The position numbers and the translations under genes are program-made. Below are positions 23,724 to 32,011 of a stretch of 38,603 bases of DNA, piece after piece. This DNA is from Anaerolineaceae bacterium (GTDB taxonomy: Bacteria; Chloroflexota; Anaerolineae; Anaerolineales; Anaerolineaceae). The notes under the pieces are model-generated. The model searched no databases and was not told the DNA's origin. It worked only from the letters and a program-made list of their open reading frames with translations. Each line of letters begins with the position of its first letter. The first letter of the stretch is position 1. The stretch spans positions 1-38,603 of the forward strand of contig PABH01000071.1 in NCBI GenBank assembly GCA_002702705.1, read 5' to 3'.

Positions 23724-24971
23724 GTGTTTTTTCCACCATCGGGAGCGCACATGATAACAAAACTTCGCAGGGCTCGGAATGAATATCCCAACCAATTCTG
23801 GTTGATGGCGTTTGGCATGTTGATTGGAACGATGGGTTCCAGCATGATCTGGCCATTCTTAATGATTTATGTCAGCGAGACCCTTTCGGTTGGTTTAACC
23901 GTGGTGGCTTCGATGATGTCTATCAACGCTGCTATGAATTTGTTGTTTTCTTTTTTGGCGGGACCGGTTACTGACCGTATCGGGCGGAAATGGGTGATGG
24001 TCATCAGTCTGGCTGGCAATGGTTTGTGTTATGTCTTAATGAGTTTTGCGGGCAGCGTACCGGCTTTTGCCATTTTGATGGGCTTAAGAGGTGCATTTAT
24101 GCCTTTATACCGGGTGGGTTCGGATGCCATGATGGCTGATATGATTCCACAGGAAAAACGAGCCGATGGGTATGCTGTGCTGCGGATGAGTAATAATTTG
24201 GGAATTGCGCTTGGCCCGGCCATTGGTGGTTTTATTACCTCCTCTTCGTATGCGATTGGTTTTTATATTGCCGCCATTGGGTTAATTACCTATAGTTTGT
24301 TATTGGTATTTTTAGCCAAAGAAACTTTACAAAAGGATTTATCGGTGGCGGCTGTAAAAGAACGTTTTGGCGGATATGGTCAAATTTTTCGCGATAAACC
24401 TTTTATCAACTTTAACCTCATCTTTACCCTGACAGCAGTAACAGCAGCCATGATCTGGGTGCTGCTGGCGGTGTATACCAAACAAAATTACGGTATCCCG
24501 GAGAAACTCTATGGTTTTATTCCTGCCACGAATGCCATCATGGTGGTGACGCTGCAAATTCTGATCACTCGTTTCACCAAACGGTACAACTCGGTGCGGA
24601 TGGTAGCTTTGGGAGCTGGTTTTTACGTGCTTGCGAACCTGATCATTGGGGTGGGCTTCACTTTTTGGATGTTCTGGGGAGCGATGGTGGTGATGACTCT
24701 TGGGGAACTGATTATGGTTCCAACAGCCACGACGTACGTTGCAAACCTGGCACCACCGGATAAACGTGGGCGGTATATGAGCATCCACGGCATGACCAAT
24801 GGTATATCAATGGGAATCGGCCCCTTATTGGGCGGTTTTTTAAGTGATTCAATTTCCCCGCATGCGCCTTGGTTTTTCGCGGCACTCATTGGTTCAATCA
24901 GCGTGGTTTTATATTTGTTTTTTACAAAACGAAGTGCTGGTGATAAAACGCAAAAAATTATCCCCGCTTAA
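23724..24971 (+). CDS. MFS transporter (12-helix, drug-efflux-like)
   Basis: The 415-residue product is a major-facilitator protein with about 12 membrane helices. The loop between helices 2 and 3 has motif A, GPVTDRIGRK (about 80-89), and a second half-repeat of the fold follows a cytoplasmic loop near 200. Its pattern is that of H+-driven drug/metabolite exporters; the substrate is unknown. GTG at 23724 has GGAG 6 bases upstream; an ATG at 23751 with GGGAG is also possible and would remove 9 residues. Its 3' end overlaps the convergent MFS gene by 14 bases. The 600-base upstream region with two structured repeats suggests control. Confidence 0.88.
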   Translation: MFFPPSGAHMITKLRRARNEYPNQFWLMAFGMLIGTMGSSMIWPFLMIYVSETLSVGLTVVASMMSINAAMNLLFSFLAGPVTDRIGRKWVMVISLAGNGLCYVLMSFAGSVPAFAILMGLRGAFMPLYRVGSDAMMADMIPQEKRADGYAVLRMSNNLGIALGPAIGGFITSSSYAIGFYIAAIGLITYSLLLVFLAKETLQKDLSVAAVKERFGGYGQIFRDKPFINFNLIFTLTAVTAAMIWVLLAVYTKQNYGIPEKLYGFIPATNAIMVVTLQILITRFTKRYNSVRMVALGAGFYVLANLIIGVGFTFWMFWGAMVVMTLGELIMVPTATTYVANLAPPDKRGRYMSIHGMTNGISMGIGPLLGGFLSDSISPHAPWFFAALIGSISVVLYLFFTKRSAGDKTQKIIPA

Positions 24972-26271
24972 GAACTATTAACCCCGCCGCGGATCTTAAC
25001 AAGCCAAAGATAAATAGAGCCACTGGTAAACCTAACCAGGCTGCGATGAGTGGTCCAATGGAGTTACCCAATAAGATGGCCGCATTCACCCCTACCGTAA
25101 ACCAGGCCATATAACCGGCACTTTTTTCGGAAGGAACGGCATCCAGTAGATAGTTAACCATAGCTGTACCGCCCAGTGCCCAGGCAAATCCAGCCAGAAT
25201 CATGCTGACCATAAACATGGTAGGCCCCGTCGCGAGAGAAAGGGTAGTAGGATATAGACCCAACGCAATCATTCCAATGGCGGTTATCTTGTGGTTGCCG
25301 TACCGGCTGGTGAGTTTTGCCAGTTGGGTTGATCCGATAAACATAGTGACGTAAAAGAAGGCATTTCCAAGACTGATGACCTGGTCATTCAGGTTTAGAT
25401 TATTTACCGTAAAGATGGGGAAGAGTGGAATGGAAAGGTAGTGGAAAAAATGATACAGTGTGAGCAGCAACAATACTTTTCCGAACTTTCCCTTTAAAGC
25501 TTCCGGATGATAGTGAGATGAAAAATAAATTAAAAACCTACGTATCGGTTGTTTAAAGGTGAATCCTTTTGAAGTGCGAGCAGCGGAAACCGGTTTGGGC
25601 TGCAGCACATAAGGTTTTACAAACCAGATATGGATTGCACTCATAACCCCTCCAATGGCACCCATCAAAAAGATGATTTGATAACCAGTAGGAAAGGGCA
25701 TGGTGGTTAAGATTCGTCCACTTATAAGTGAAGTAAGGACTGTAACAACCGCGAACACAGCATTCCTTCGTCCCGCGACCATACCACGATAATTGGCTGG
25801 AACTGCTGCCGCAAACAAGACATTAAATCCGACCGCAATCACGGCACCGGGAATACTCATTACAAGCGTTAATACCGTAATAATCCAAATTTGTGTTTCG
25901 TCACTAATCAGCAGCAGTGGTAGAAGTGCAAATAAAAAGTAAAAAAAACGGTGAAAAATGGTACTTAAAAAAACGGATCGATCCAATTTCCGGTTTTCTA
26001 ACCAACTGCCAATGGGTAAAGCTAAGGTCAAGCTGATGACGGCTGGTGTGGCGTTGATGAGACCAATCTGGCTGCCGCTAGCGCCCAAGCGGGCTGCGAA
26101 GATTGTTAAGAAGGAGATAGCACTACCATTTAACAAACCAAACCAGGCAATATCAAAATAAAGATGACGAAAATTCTTTTGAAGTTTTTCTGGCAAAATA
26201 TTAGATTGCACCGGAAATAAATATGCTTTAAGCCGGCGAAATCGGGTTTGTAAAAGGATGTTCTTTTTCAT
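24958..26271 (-). CDS. MFS transporter, second family
   Basis: The 437-residue product is another major-facilitator-type permease with about 12 hydrophobic helices. It opens with a long basic and amphipathic N-terminus (about 1-35) and shows an ENRKLDR stretch in place of a typical motif A. It is not closely similar to its convergent neighbour, so the pair is not a recent duplication. The substrate is unknown. The 3' ends of the two genes overlap by 14 bases (24958-24971), so no terminator can lie between them and antisense overlap is expected. The start ATG lacks a strong ribosome binding site. Confidence 0.85.
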   Translation of the reverse strand: MKKNILLQTRFRRLKAYLFPVQSNILPEKLQKNFRHLYFDIAWFGLLNGSAISFLTIFAARLGASGSQIGLINATPAVISLTLALPIGSWLENRKLDRSVFLSTIFHRFFYFLFALLPLLLISDETQIWIITVLTLVMSIPGAVIAVGFNVLFAAAVPANYRGMVAGRRNAVFAVVTVLTSLISGRILTTMPFPTGYQIIFLMGAIGGVMSAIHIWFVKPYVLQPKPVSAARTSKGFTFKQPIRRFLIYFSSHYHPEALKGKFGKVLLLLTLYHFFHYLSIPLFPIFTVNNLNLNDQVISLGNAFFYVTMFIGSTQLAKLTSRYGNHKITAIGMIALGLYPTTLSLATGPTMFMVSMILAGFAWALGGTAMVNYLLDAVPSEKSAGYMAWFTVGVNAAILLGNSIGPLIAAWLGLPVALFIFGLLRSAAGLIVLKRG

Positions 26272-26327
26272 AATACCAATTAAAAAATCTTACCATGAAG
26301 TAAGGTTAAACCAAAGTAATAATGTTT

Positions 26328-26567
26328 TTATCGATTAAGAAACCGAGCCAAAAGATTTAAAATCACGGTCAACAAAATACTGATCAAAATCGAACCTAAA
26401 ATTGGAAAAATGCAGGTTAAGCCCCCACTTTGAAAGCGCAGTGTTCCTGGAAATTTTTCCCAGCCCGTTATACGGGCAATTAACCAGATTATCCCCCCAA
26501 TCAAGGTGATGGTGATGCCAAGGATTAACAGCCAGCGGCCTAATGTTTCTAACGTAGGCGGTATCAT
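26328..26567 (-). CDS. Small two-helix membrane protein, DUF2905 family
   Basis: The 79-residue product has two membrane helices (about 11-32 and 50-74) linked by a loop with KFPGTLRFQSGGLTCIFPI. That matches the DUF2905 pattern of two helices around a PGD/PG-I/L-R motif and a FPI.. second helix. The function of the family is unknown. It follows the 63-residue protein after one base, so the two are translated from the same mRNA. Confidence 0.78.
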   Translation of the reverse strand: MIPPTLETLGRWLLILGITITLIGGIIWLIARITGWEKFPGTLRFQSGGLTCIFPILGSILISILLTVILNLLARFLNR

Positions 26568-26568
26568 T

Positions 26569-26760
26569 TTATTTCCGTGTTTTTTTATCTTGCCTGGGGT
26601 CCATATTGTTTTTGATTTGCGGTAAAGTTTTACTTAATCCGACCACACCAAACAATAATCCAACGATCATTAAAACATTGTGGTCGTTGGTATAACCAAT
26701 GATGAGAAAGATCAATCCTAATGCTAATAAGGCAGGATAATTAGCCGGGTTTTCTGTCAT
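26569..26760 (-). CDS. Small two-helix membrane protein, function unknown
   Basis: The 63-residue product has two short hydrophobic helices (about 8-22 and 29-43) and a basic, charged tail (PRQDKKTRK). I do not recognise a family. GGAAGGAGG just before the ATG is a strong ribosome binding site, and a perfect TATAAT stands on the minus strand (26782-26777) without a clear -35. It leads a two-gene unit with the DUF2905 gene. Confidence 0.68.
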   Translation of the reverse strand: MTENPANYPALLALGLIFLIIGYTNDHNVLMIVGLLFGVVGLSKTLPQIKNNMDPRQDKKTRK

Positions 26761-26845
26761 TCGGCCTCCTTCCTTGATTATAGTAAATTCTGATTATTTT
26801 TGTTTGCCCTGGTGATTAACTGTATAACCTCTTATATGGGTTTGG

Positions 26846-26874
26846 TTGCGGACAATTTTTAGCAGTGGTAAACT
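26846..26874 (+). promoter_or_regulatory. Promoter of the chelatase-type gene
   Basis: TTGCGG (26846-26851) and TAAACT (26869-26874) are exactly 17 bases apart. The transcript would begin near 26881, about 32 bases before the ATG, with AGGGA as ribosome binding site. Confidence 0.6.
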
Positions 26875-26912
26875 AAAAAATGACACTATTGATTATTTAG
26901 GGAAAGTAGATT

Positions 26913-28019
26913 ATGCCTCAAGTTTATCCATTTACTGCAATTGTTGGACAAGAACGCATGAAACGTGCGTTAATTTTAAATGCTGTTGATCCCCGGATTG
27001 GCGGCGTACTGATTCGCGGGGAACGCGGTACAGCAAAATCAACCGCGGCGCGTGCTCTGGCTGCTTTATTACCTCAGGTAGAAGTGGTCGTGGACTGTCG
27101 TTTCGGTTGTGATCCTCACAGTCCAAATACCTGGTGTACGGAATGTCAGGAACGCAGCTTAAATGGAGAAGTGCTGCCGGGTATGATCAAACCCACAGCT
27201 TTTATCAACCTGCCGGTTTCCGCTACGGAAGATCGTGTGGTTGGTACACTGGATATTGAAAAAGCGATCCAAAAAGGTGAACGCAGTTTTGAGCCGGGTG
27301 TTTTAGCAGCTGCTAACCGCGGTCTCTTATATATTGATGAAGTGAATTTGTTAGATGATCACGTGGTGGATGTTTTATTGGATTCCGCCGCGATGGGAAT
27401 GAATATTGTGGAGAGGGAAGGAATTTCTTTTGTCCATCCTTCGCGTTTTATTTTGGTTGGCACCATGAATCCTGAAGAAGGGGATTTACGTCCTCAACTG
27501 TTAGACCGTTTTGCGTTATCAGTGGAAATCCACGGTATTTTGGGCGCTCGTGATCGGGTTTCGATTATGGAACGAAATATGATGTTTGAAGCCGATCCGG
27601 AAGGGTTTTGGGAAGATTGGTATCCAAAGGAAGCGGAGATCTCACAGCAGATCGAGCAAGGTCGAAACCTGGTTAAACAGGTCAAACACACCAGCCGGGA
27701 TTTATTAACAATTGCTTCCCTGACAGCTTCTCTGGGTGTTGATGGACACCGGCCAGACCTGGTTATCTTAAAGACAGCACGTGCGCAGGCTGCACTCGAA
27801 GGCCGTACATCTTTGACCGAGTTGGACATCGCACGAGCTGCCGAGTTGGCTCTACCGCATCGTATGAAACGCGGTCCGTTTGATAAGGAAGTTGCTACAA
27901 TGGAAGAATTACAAGAACGCATTGAGCAGCTTAGTGGTGGTCAATCTTCCGGCAAATCCGGCCAGGAAGAGGATGACGATCAATCCCAAGAAAAGACAAC
28001 CGCGGAAAAAAAAATTTAA
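26913..28019 (+). CDS. chlD: Chelatase AAA+ subunit (ChlI/BchI-like part of ChlD-type gene)
   Basis: The 368-residue product is the AAA+ ATPase of magnesium/cobalt chelatases: Walker A GERGTAKST (36-44), Walker B LLYIDE (138-143), sensor 1 region GTMNPEEGDLRPQLLDRF, and a helical lid that ends in an acidic, Ser/Gln-rich linker. Cys62, 66, 75 and 78 form a possible metal site in the insertion. The reading frame ends at TAA 28017-28019, directly after a run of nine A (28006-28014). Read in the -1 frame, translation continues into the VWA domain, giving one 695-residue ChlD-type protein. Short (ATPase-only) and long forms from one gene are known for some chlD genes. The large subunit (CobN/ChlH) is not in the window. 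Confidence 0.9.
   Translation: MPQVYPFTAIVGQERMKRALILNAVDPRIGGVLIRGERGTAKSTAARALAALLPQVEVVVDCRFGCDPHSPNTWCTECQERSLNGEVLPGMIKPTAFINLPVSATEDRVVGTLDIEKAIQKGERSFEPGVLAAANRGLLYIDEVNLLDDHVVDVLLDSAAMGMNIVEREGISFVHPSRFILVGTMNPEEGDLRPQLLDRFALSVEIHGILGARDRVSIMERNMMFEADPEGFWEDWYPKEAEISQQIEQGRNLVKQVKHTSRDLLTIASLTASLGVDGHRPDLVILKTARAQAALEGRTSLTELDIARAAELALPHRMKRGPFDKEVATMEELQERIEQLSGGQSSGKSGQEEDDDQSQEKTTAEKKI
28006..28014 (+). promoter_or_regulatory. Candidate -1 frameshift site (A9 slippery run)
   Basis: Nine A lie two bases before the TAA that ends the ATPase frame. Slipping by -1 here continues as GAA AAA AAA AAT TTA ACT and joins the linker to the VWA frame without a stop. ACCC-GATAT-GGGT at 28045-28057 may form a small hairpin about 30 bases on. 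Transcriptional slippage on A9 would give the same product. Confidence 0.75.
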
Positions 28020-28051
28020 CTGACGGAGCCAGCACCACAGAAATACCCGAT

Positions 28052-28999
28052 ATGGGTGATGCCGTTCCTGACCCTGGTGCAGTTTTTCAGGAAATGAATT
28101 CAAATTGGTGGGAAGGTGGTAAAAATGTGGAGGCTAAGTCCACATTTGAACCGCGCCGTTTAAACACACCACTGGATAAAATTATGCGGCAGCGTGCAGG
28201 ACGGCGTTCCATTACCCGTACTGCCCGTAAACGCGGACGTTATGTCCAATCCAAACCAGCGGGCGGCAAAACGGATGACTTGGCATTGGATGCAACCATT
28301 CGGGCGGCTGCCCCTTTCCAACAACAGCGTGAAGAAGAGCGGAAACGAGTGGCGTTTGCGATTAAACGCCAGGATTTTATGCGTAAGGTGCGGGTACGAC
28401 GAACCGCCAATCTCATTTTGTTTGTTGTCGATGCCTCATGGTCGATGGCGGTGGCAGAACGTATGGCTGCTGCAAAGGGTGCCATTTTATCCTTATTAAA
28501 CGATGCCTATCAGCGCAGGGATCGGGTGGGTTTAATTGTATTTCAAAAAGACAAAGCAACCCTGGTACTGCGCCCCACAAATTCTGTACAATTGGCAGAG
28601 CGTGCCTTGCGGGATATCCCGGTCGGTGGAAAAACGCCGCTTTCTGCCGGTTTAAGAATGGCCTATGAAGTGCTGCAACGAGAACAGTATACCCATCCGG
28701 ATATCATGCCTTTAATGGTGCTGCTCACCGACGGAGCTGGCAATGTTTCGGTTGGGAAAAAGTATTCTCCGTTGGAAGAATCCTACCAGACCGCCCGTTT
28801 ATTTGCGGAAGAACATATCCCCAGTGTGGTGGTTAACCTGGAACATAAATCTTTTGACCGTGGTTTAGCCCAGAGTCTGGCAGATAATTTAATGGCACCT
28901 TGTTATGCGATTGATGATTTGCGTGCTGAAAGTTTGTATTATGCTGTGCGCCAGGAAATCGAGGTGTTACAACAAAATACAATTTCGACTGGTCGGTAA
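28052..28999 (+). CDS. chlD: Chelatase VWA (integrin-I-like) part, probably made by frameshift fusion
   Basis: The open segment encodes a basic/Arg-rich linker and a von Willebrand A domain (about 117-300 if counted from the ATG at 28052) with a MIDAS motif D127-A-S129-W-S131, a Thr in KTPLSAG and LLTDGAGN. This is the C-terminal half of ChlD/CobT-like medium subunits, which dock the ATPase ring on the large subunit. The frame is open without a stop from upstream of the A9 run at 28006, and the ATG at 28052 has no ribosome binding site, so independent initiation looks unlikely. I read it as the second half of one gene. An alternative is a real split or a sequence error in the A run. Confidence 0.88.
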   Translation: MGDAVPDPGAVFQEMNSNWWEGGKNVEAKSTFEPRRLNTPLDKIMRQRAGRRSITRTARKRGRYVQSKPAGGKTDDLALDATIRAAAPFQQQREEERKRVAFAIKRQDFMRKVRVRRTANLILFVVDASWSMAVAERMAAAKGAILSLLNDAYQRRDRVGLIVFQKDKATLVLRPTNSVQLAERALRDIPVGGKTPLSAGLRMAYEVLQREQYTHPDIMPLMVLLTDGAGNVSVGKKYSPLEESYQTARLFAEEHIPSVVVNLEHKSFDRGLAQSLADNLMAPCYAIDDLRAESLYYAVRQEIEVLQQNTISTGR

Positions 29000-29169
29000 T
29001 ATACAAAAAACGTTTATTCGTTTGATTTGACAAAAATGAAAGAACAAATCAGAATCAATTAAAGATTCAGGTTTTGTAAAACAGAAGGATTTTGGAATAA
29101 CGAACGAACAAAACAAATTTGACAATCTGTGTTCCTCAATTAAAAGTTTGTACTCTTATTCATGAGCGG
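29000..29169. other. AT-rich spacer after the chelatase gene
   Basis: No supported gene is present. A TTGACA near 29120 lacks a good -10 at the right distance. No terminator with a clear stem and U run was found after the VWA stop. Confidence 0.4.
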
Positions 29170-29202
29170 ATTGCTGCGGTGGACGACTGTCCTCCTTGCA
29201 AT
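29170..29202. repeat. Hairpin resembling widespread intergenic ATTGC..GCAAT repeats
   Basis: ATTGC (29170-29174) pairs with GCAAT (29198-29202), and inside it GGTGGAC (29178-29184) pairs with GTCCTCC (29189-29195) with one mismatch around a GACT loop. The flanks GCGG before and GACGA after recall short dispersed repeats common in bacterial intergenic DNA. There is only one copy in the window. Confidence 0.45.
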
Positions 29203-29299
29203 GACGAAATATATGAGGGTTTGCTTTTTAACTTCTTTTTTTACTGCTCTGATTCTTAATCGATACAAGCTGATTTAATAAATTTGTTCAGACCATAAC

Positions 29300-29329
29300 T
29301 TGCAAAACCTGTATTTTAAGTGATATGAT
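29300..29329 (+). promoter_or_regulatory. Promoter of the M42 peptidase operon
   Basis: TTGCAA (29300-29305) and TATGAT (29324-29329) are 18 bases apart. Transcription would start near 29336, about 17 bases before the first ATG, whose ribosome binding site is GGAAGGAA. Confidence 0.65.
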
Positions 29330-29352
29330 GACCATTATGGAAGGAATTCCAC

Positions 29353-29832
29353 ATGACTTTCAGAGCTGAACGGCGCTCCCGATTACGATCCATCTTAATT
29401 ACCATTATTTTGGCATCCGTGGCTTGTTATTGTCTTGGTCTGGTTGTGTTTCAGGTTGGAAAACAAATTACCAAACCGACACCGACACCTACATTAACTT
29501 CAATCCCTACGGCTACTTTTACCAGCGCGCCACCTTTGCCGCTTCCTTCCGCAGTGGTTTTTCCAACGGCTACCCCCACAGTTACGCAAACTATGACGTG
29601 GACGCCAACATTATCTCCTACACCATTTTTGACTCCCACTCGAACAGCTACAGCAACAATAACTTTTACTCCGCAAGTTACCGATACGGAAGTACCGCCC
29701 ACCAATACGAGCATCCCGCCAACCTTGACGAATACCCCCGTAATCCCTACGGCGACGGTACCTGCTGCCACAACGGCTGTTCCTACCCAGGCTTTACCAA
29801 CACCGACCATTACATTTACAACACAACCTTAA
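29353..29832 (+). CDS. Membrane-anchored Pro/Thr-rich stalk protein
   Basis: The 159-residue product has a basic N-terminus, one membrane helix (about 12-36) and then about 120 residues made almost only of Pro, Thr, Ser, Ala and Val with many TPTP/TATP steps. There is no globular domain. Such segments are usually extended and, in some bacteria, O-glycosylated. It may be a wall-spanning spacer or partner of the peptidases that follow. It is the first gene behind the promoter at 29300 and lies 19 bases before the first M42 gene. Its bases are low-complexity, so similarity searches will give spurious hits; the function is unknown. Confidence 0.72.
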   Translation: MTFRAERRSRLRSILITIILASVACYCLGLVVFQVGKQITKPTPTPTLTSIPTATFTSAPPLPLPSAVVFPTATPTVTQTMTWTPTLSPTPFLTPTRTATATITFTPQVTDTEVPPTNTSIPPTLTNTPVIPTATVPAATTAVPTQALPTPTITFTTQP

Positions 29833-29851
29833 TTGATAATAGGAAACGTGT

Positions 29852-30934
29852 ATGACAGATATTAAAAATTTTCTAAAGTCGTTGATCTCGATGCCCGGAT
29901 TATCCGGATACGAGGCGCCGGTTCGTGATGTTATTCGCGAAACCTGGCAGCCGCTGGTTGATGAAATCAGCGAAAGCAGGCTGGGCAGTTTACATGCTTT
30001 ACGCCGTGGCACCGGACCTGATCCCCGCCCCAGTATTCTTTTGGCCGCACATATGGATGCAATCGGTCTGATGGTTACCGGGCAGGAAGCAGGATTAATT
30101 CGTTTCACCGAAGTGGGTGGCGTTGATCCCCGTATTTTGCCAGGTCAGGAAGTGACAGTGCATGGGCGGGAATTACTGCCAGGGGTTGTCGTTCAGCCCC
30201 CGGACCATCTCTTGCCTGCTTCTCAGCAGGGAAAATCGGTTGCGATGGAATATTTATTTGTAGACACTGGTTTGCGGCAGGATGAATTAGCTGAAAAAGT
30301 GCGTATAGGGGATTTAATCTCTTTTGCCCAAACCCCAGTAGAATTAGCCGGAAATGTAATTGCCGGGCATAGTTTGGATAATCGGGCTTCCGTAGCAGCA
30401 TTGACCTATTGTTTGCAGGATTTGCAGTTCATGAACCACGCTTGGGATGTCTGGACGGTTGCTACTGTCCAGGAAGAAGAAACATTGGGTGGTGGTTTTA
30501 CCTCAGCTTTTGAACTTCAACCTCAAATTGCAGTGGCGATCGATGTAACCTTTGCTAAAGGTCCTGGAGCAAATGATTGGCGAACGGTAAACATGGCAAA
30601 AGGACCATCCATTGGTTGGGGTCCTAATATTCATCCCTATATTTATCAAAAATTTGTTGAAGTGGCAGAAAAATTAGATATTCCTCACCAGAAAGAATAT
30701 ATGCCCAAACATTCCGGTACGGATGCGTATGCTATGCAAGTAGCTGCAGCAGGGATGCCAACCATGGTGATTAGTATCCCCTTACGTTATATGCACACAC
30801 CGGTGGAAGTGGTTTCCATGAATGACCTGGAACGTACTGGCAGGCTGTTGGCAGAATTTATTCGCCGCTTAGAGCCTGATTTTATCGAACAAATTAAGTG
30901 GGAAAATGAGGTGTCTGATGAATCAAAAGAATAA
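29852..30934 (+). CDS. M42 family metallo-aminopeptidase, copy 1
   Basis: The 360-residue product is an M42 (TET-type) aminopeptidase with all metal and catalytic positions: AAHMD (His67), SLDNR (bridging Asp), VQEEE (catalytic and metal Glu), AIDVT (Asp) and YMHTP (His). M42 enzymes form 12-subunit tetrahedra and trim short peptides from the N-terminus. It starts with ATG and overlaps copy 2 by 17 bases, which implies coupling. In sequence it is clearly different from copies 2 and 3, with a longer insertion around residues 85-110 (GVVVQPPDHLLPAS), so the three may differ in specificity. Confidence 0.93.
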   Translation: MTDIKNFLKSLISMPGLSGYEAPVRDVIRETWQPLVDEISESRLGSLHALRRGTGPDPRPSILLAAHMDAIGLMVTGQEAGLIRFTEVGGVDPRILPGQEVTVHGRELLPGVVVQPPDHLLPASQQGKSVAMEYLFVDTGLRQDELAEKVRIGDLISFAQTPVELAGNVIAGHSLDNRASVAALTYCLQDLQFMNHAWDVWTVATVQEEETLGGGFTSAFELQPQIAVAIDVTFAKGPGANDWRTVNMAKGPSIGWGPNIHPYIYQKFVEVAEKLDIPHQKEYMPKHSGTDAYAMQVAAAGMPTMVISIPLRYMHTPVEVVSMNDLERTGRLLAEFIRRLEPDFIEQIKWENEVSDESKE

Positions 30935-32006
30935 GTTCAGAGAACAAATTCCGCAGATTAGCGAAGAACAGATTACCTTGTTGGAACGTTTATCCAATGC
31001 TGTTTCCGTTTCCGGTGATGAAGGAGCTGTTCGGAAGATCGTCTTAGAGGAAGTAAAGCCGTTTGCGGATTCACTGGAAATTGATGCGATGGGAAATGTG
31101 TTGGTGACCCGGAAAACGGATGTGGAAAATCCGCTGCGAGTCATGGTTGCTGCTCACATGGACGAAGTTGGATTTATGTTGGTTAATGATGACGGTGATG
31201 GTTTGTACCGTTTTGAAATTGTTGGCGGGATTGATGAACGCCAGCTGGTTGGAAAATCGGTCCTGGTTGGTTCAGACCTGGTGCCCGGTGTAATTGGTGC
31301 TAAACCAATCCACTTCACCAATGCGGATGAACTTAAATCAAAAATCGGTTTGGATAGTTTGCGAATAGATATTGGTCCGGGTGGTTCTAAAAAAGTTAAA
31401 GTTGGTGATCGAGCTGGTTTTGCAACAAAGTTCAAACAAGTTGGTCCCAGTTTAATGGGTAAGGCACTGGATGATCGTTTGGGGGTTGCCACATTAATTG
31501 AATTTGTAAAAAATCCACCCAAAAATGTGGAATTATTGGCCGCCTTCACGGTGCAGGAAGAATTGGGCTTACGTGGTGCCAGAACCGCAGCGTACCGCCT
31601 GAAACCGGATGTAGCCTTTGTGATTGATTCGACCCCGGCAATGGATTTGCCGGTTTGGGATGAAGAAGAAAATGTACGTTATAACGTTCACACCGATGCG
31701 GGTCCAGCCATTTATATGATGGATGCCGCCACCTTATCCGACCCGCGTTTGATTCGTTTGTTGGTGGAAACCGGTGATTTATTGGAAATTCCTTATCAAT
31801 TCCGCCAACCAGGACGCGGCGGAACCGATGCTGGTGCCATTCATAAACAACACGGTGGAATCCCTACGGTTTCAATCTCAATACCTGGTCGTTATGCACA
31901 CTCAGCGGTGATGGTTGCGCGATTAGATGATTGGAAAAATGGGGTGGCGCTCGTCCATGCGGCCATTCAACGGCTGAATCGAGATCTTTTTACCCAGGAA
32001 CGGTAA
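30918..32006 (+). CDS. M42 family metallo-aminopeptidase, copy 2
   Basis: The 362-residue product again holds the M42 set: AAHMD (His80), ALDDR, VQEEL, VIDST and YAHSA. ATG at 30918 is chosen because GAGG is 6-7 bases upstream; an earlier in-frame ATG at 30906 has none. It starts inside the end of copy 1 (17-base overlap). The N-terminus is about 15 residues longer than that of copy 3. The catalytic residues are intact, so it is expected to be active. Confidence 0.93.
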   Translation: MNQKNKFREQIPQISEEQITLLERLSNAVSVSGDEGAVRKIVLEEVKPFADSLEIDAMGNVLVTRKTDVENPLRVMVAAHMDEVGFMLVNDDGDGLYRFEIVGGIDERQLVGKSVLVGSDLVPGVIGAKPIHFTNADELKSKIGLDSLRIDIGPGGSKKVKVGDRAGFATKFKQVGPSLMGKALDDRLGVATLIEFVKNPPKNVELLAAFTVQEELGLRGARTAAYRLKPDVAFVIDSTPAMDLPVWDEEENVRYNVHTDAGPAIYMMDAATLSDPRLIRLLVETGDLLEIPYQFRQPGRGGTDAGAIHKQHGGIPTVSISIPGRYAHSAVMVARLDDWKNGVALVHAAIQRLNRDLFTQER

Positions 32007-32011
32007 TTGGA

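Noticed and set aside
23543-23845. A 100-codon minus-strand open frame across the tandem element and the MFS start
   Set aside because: It has no ribosome binding site, overlaps the MFS N-terminus, and the matching part of copy A is interrupted by stops.
29424-29855. Long alternative frames on both strands over the Pro/Thr-rich gene
   Set aside because: Low-complexity ACN/CCN repeats open several frames at once; only the frame with a promoter, a ribosome binding site and a membrane helix was kept.
30906-30917. ATG at 30906 as start of the second M42 gene
   Set aside because: The GAGG site lies after it and at the right distance from ATG 30918.
31931-32011. ATG at 31931 as start of the AAC(3)-like gene
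   Set aside because: It would overlap the second M42 gene by more than 70 bases, and the added residues do not match the family start.
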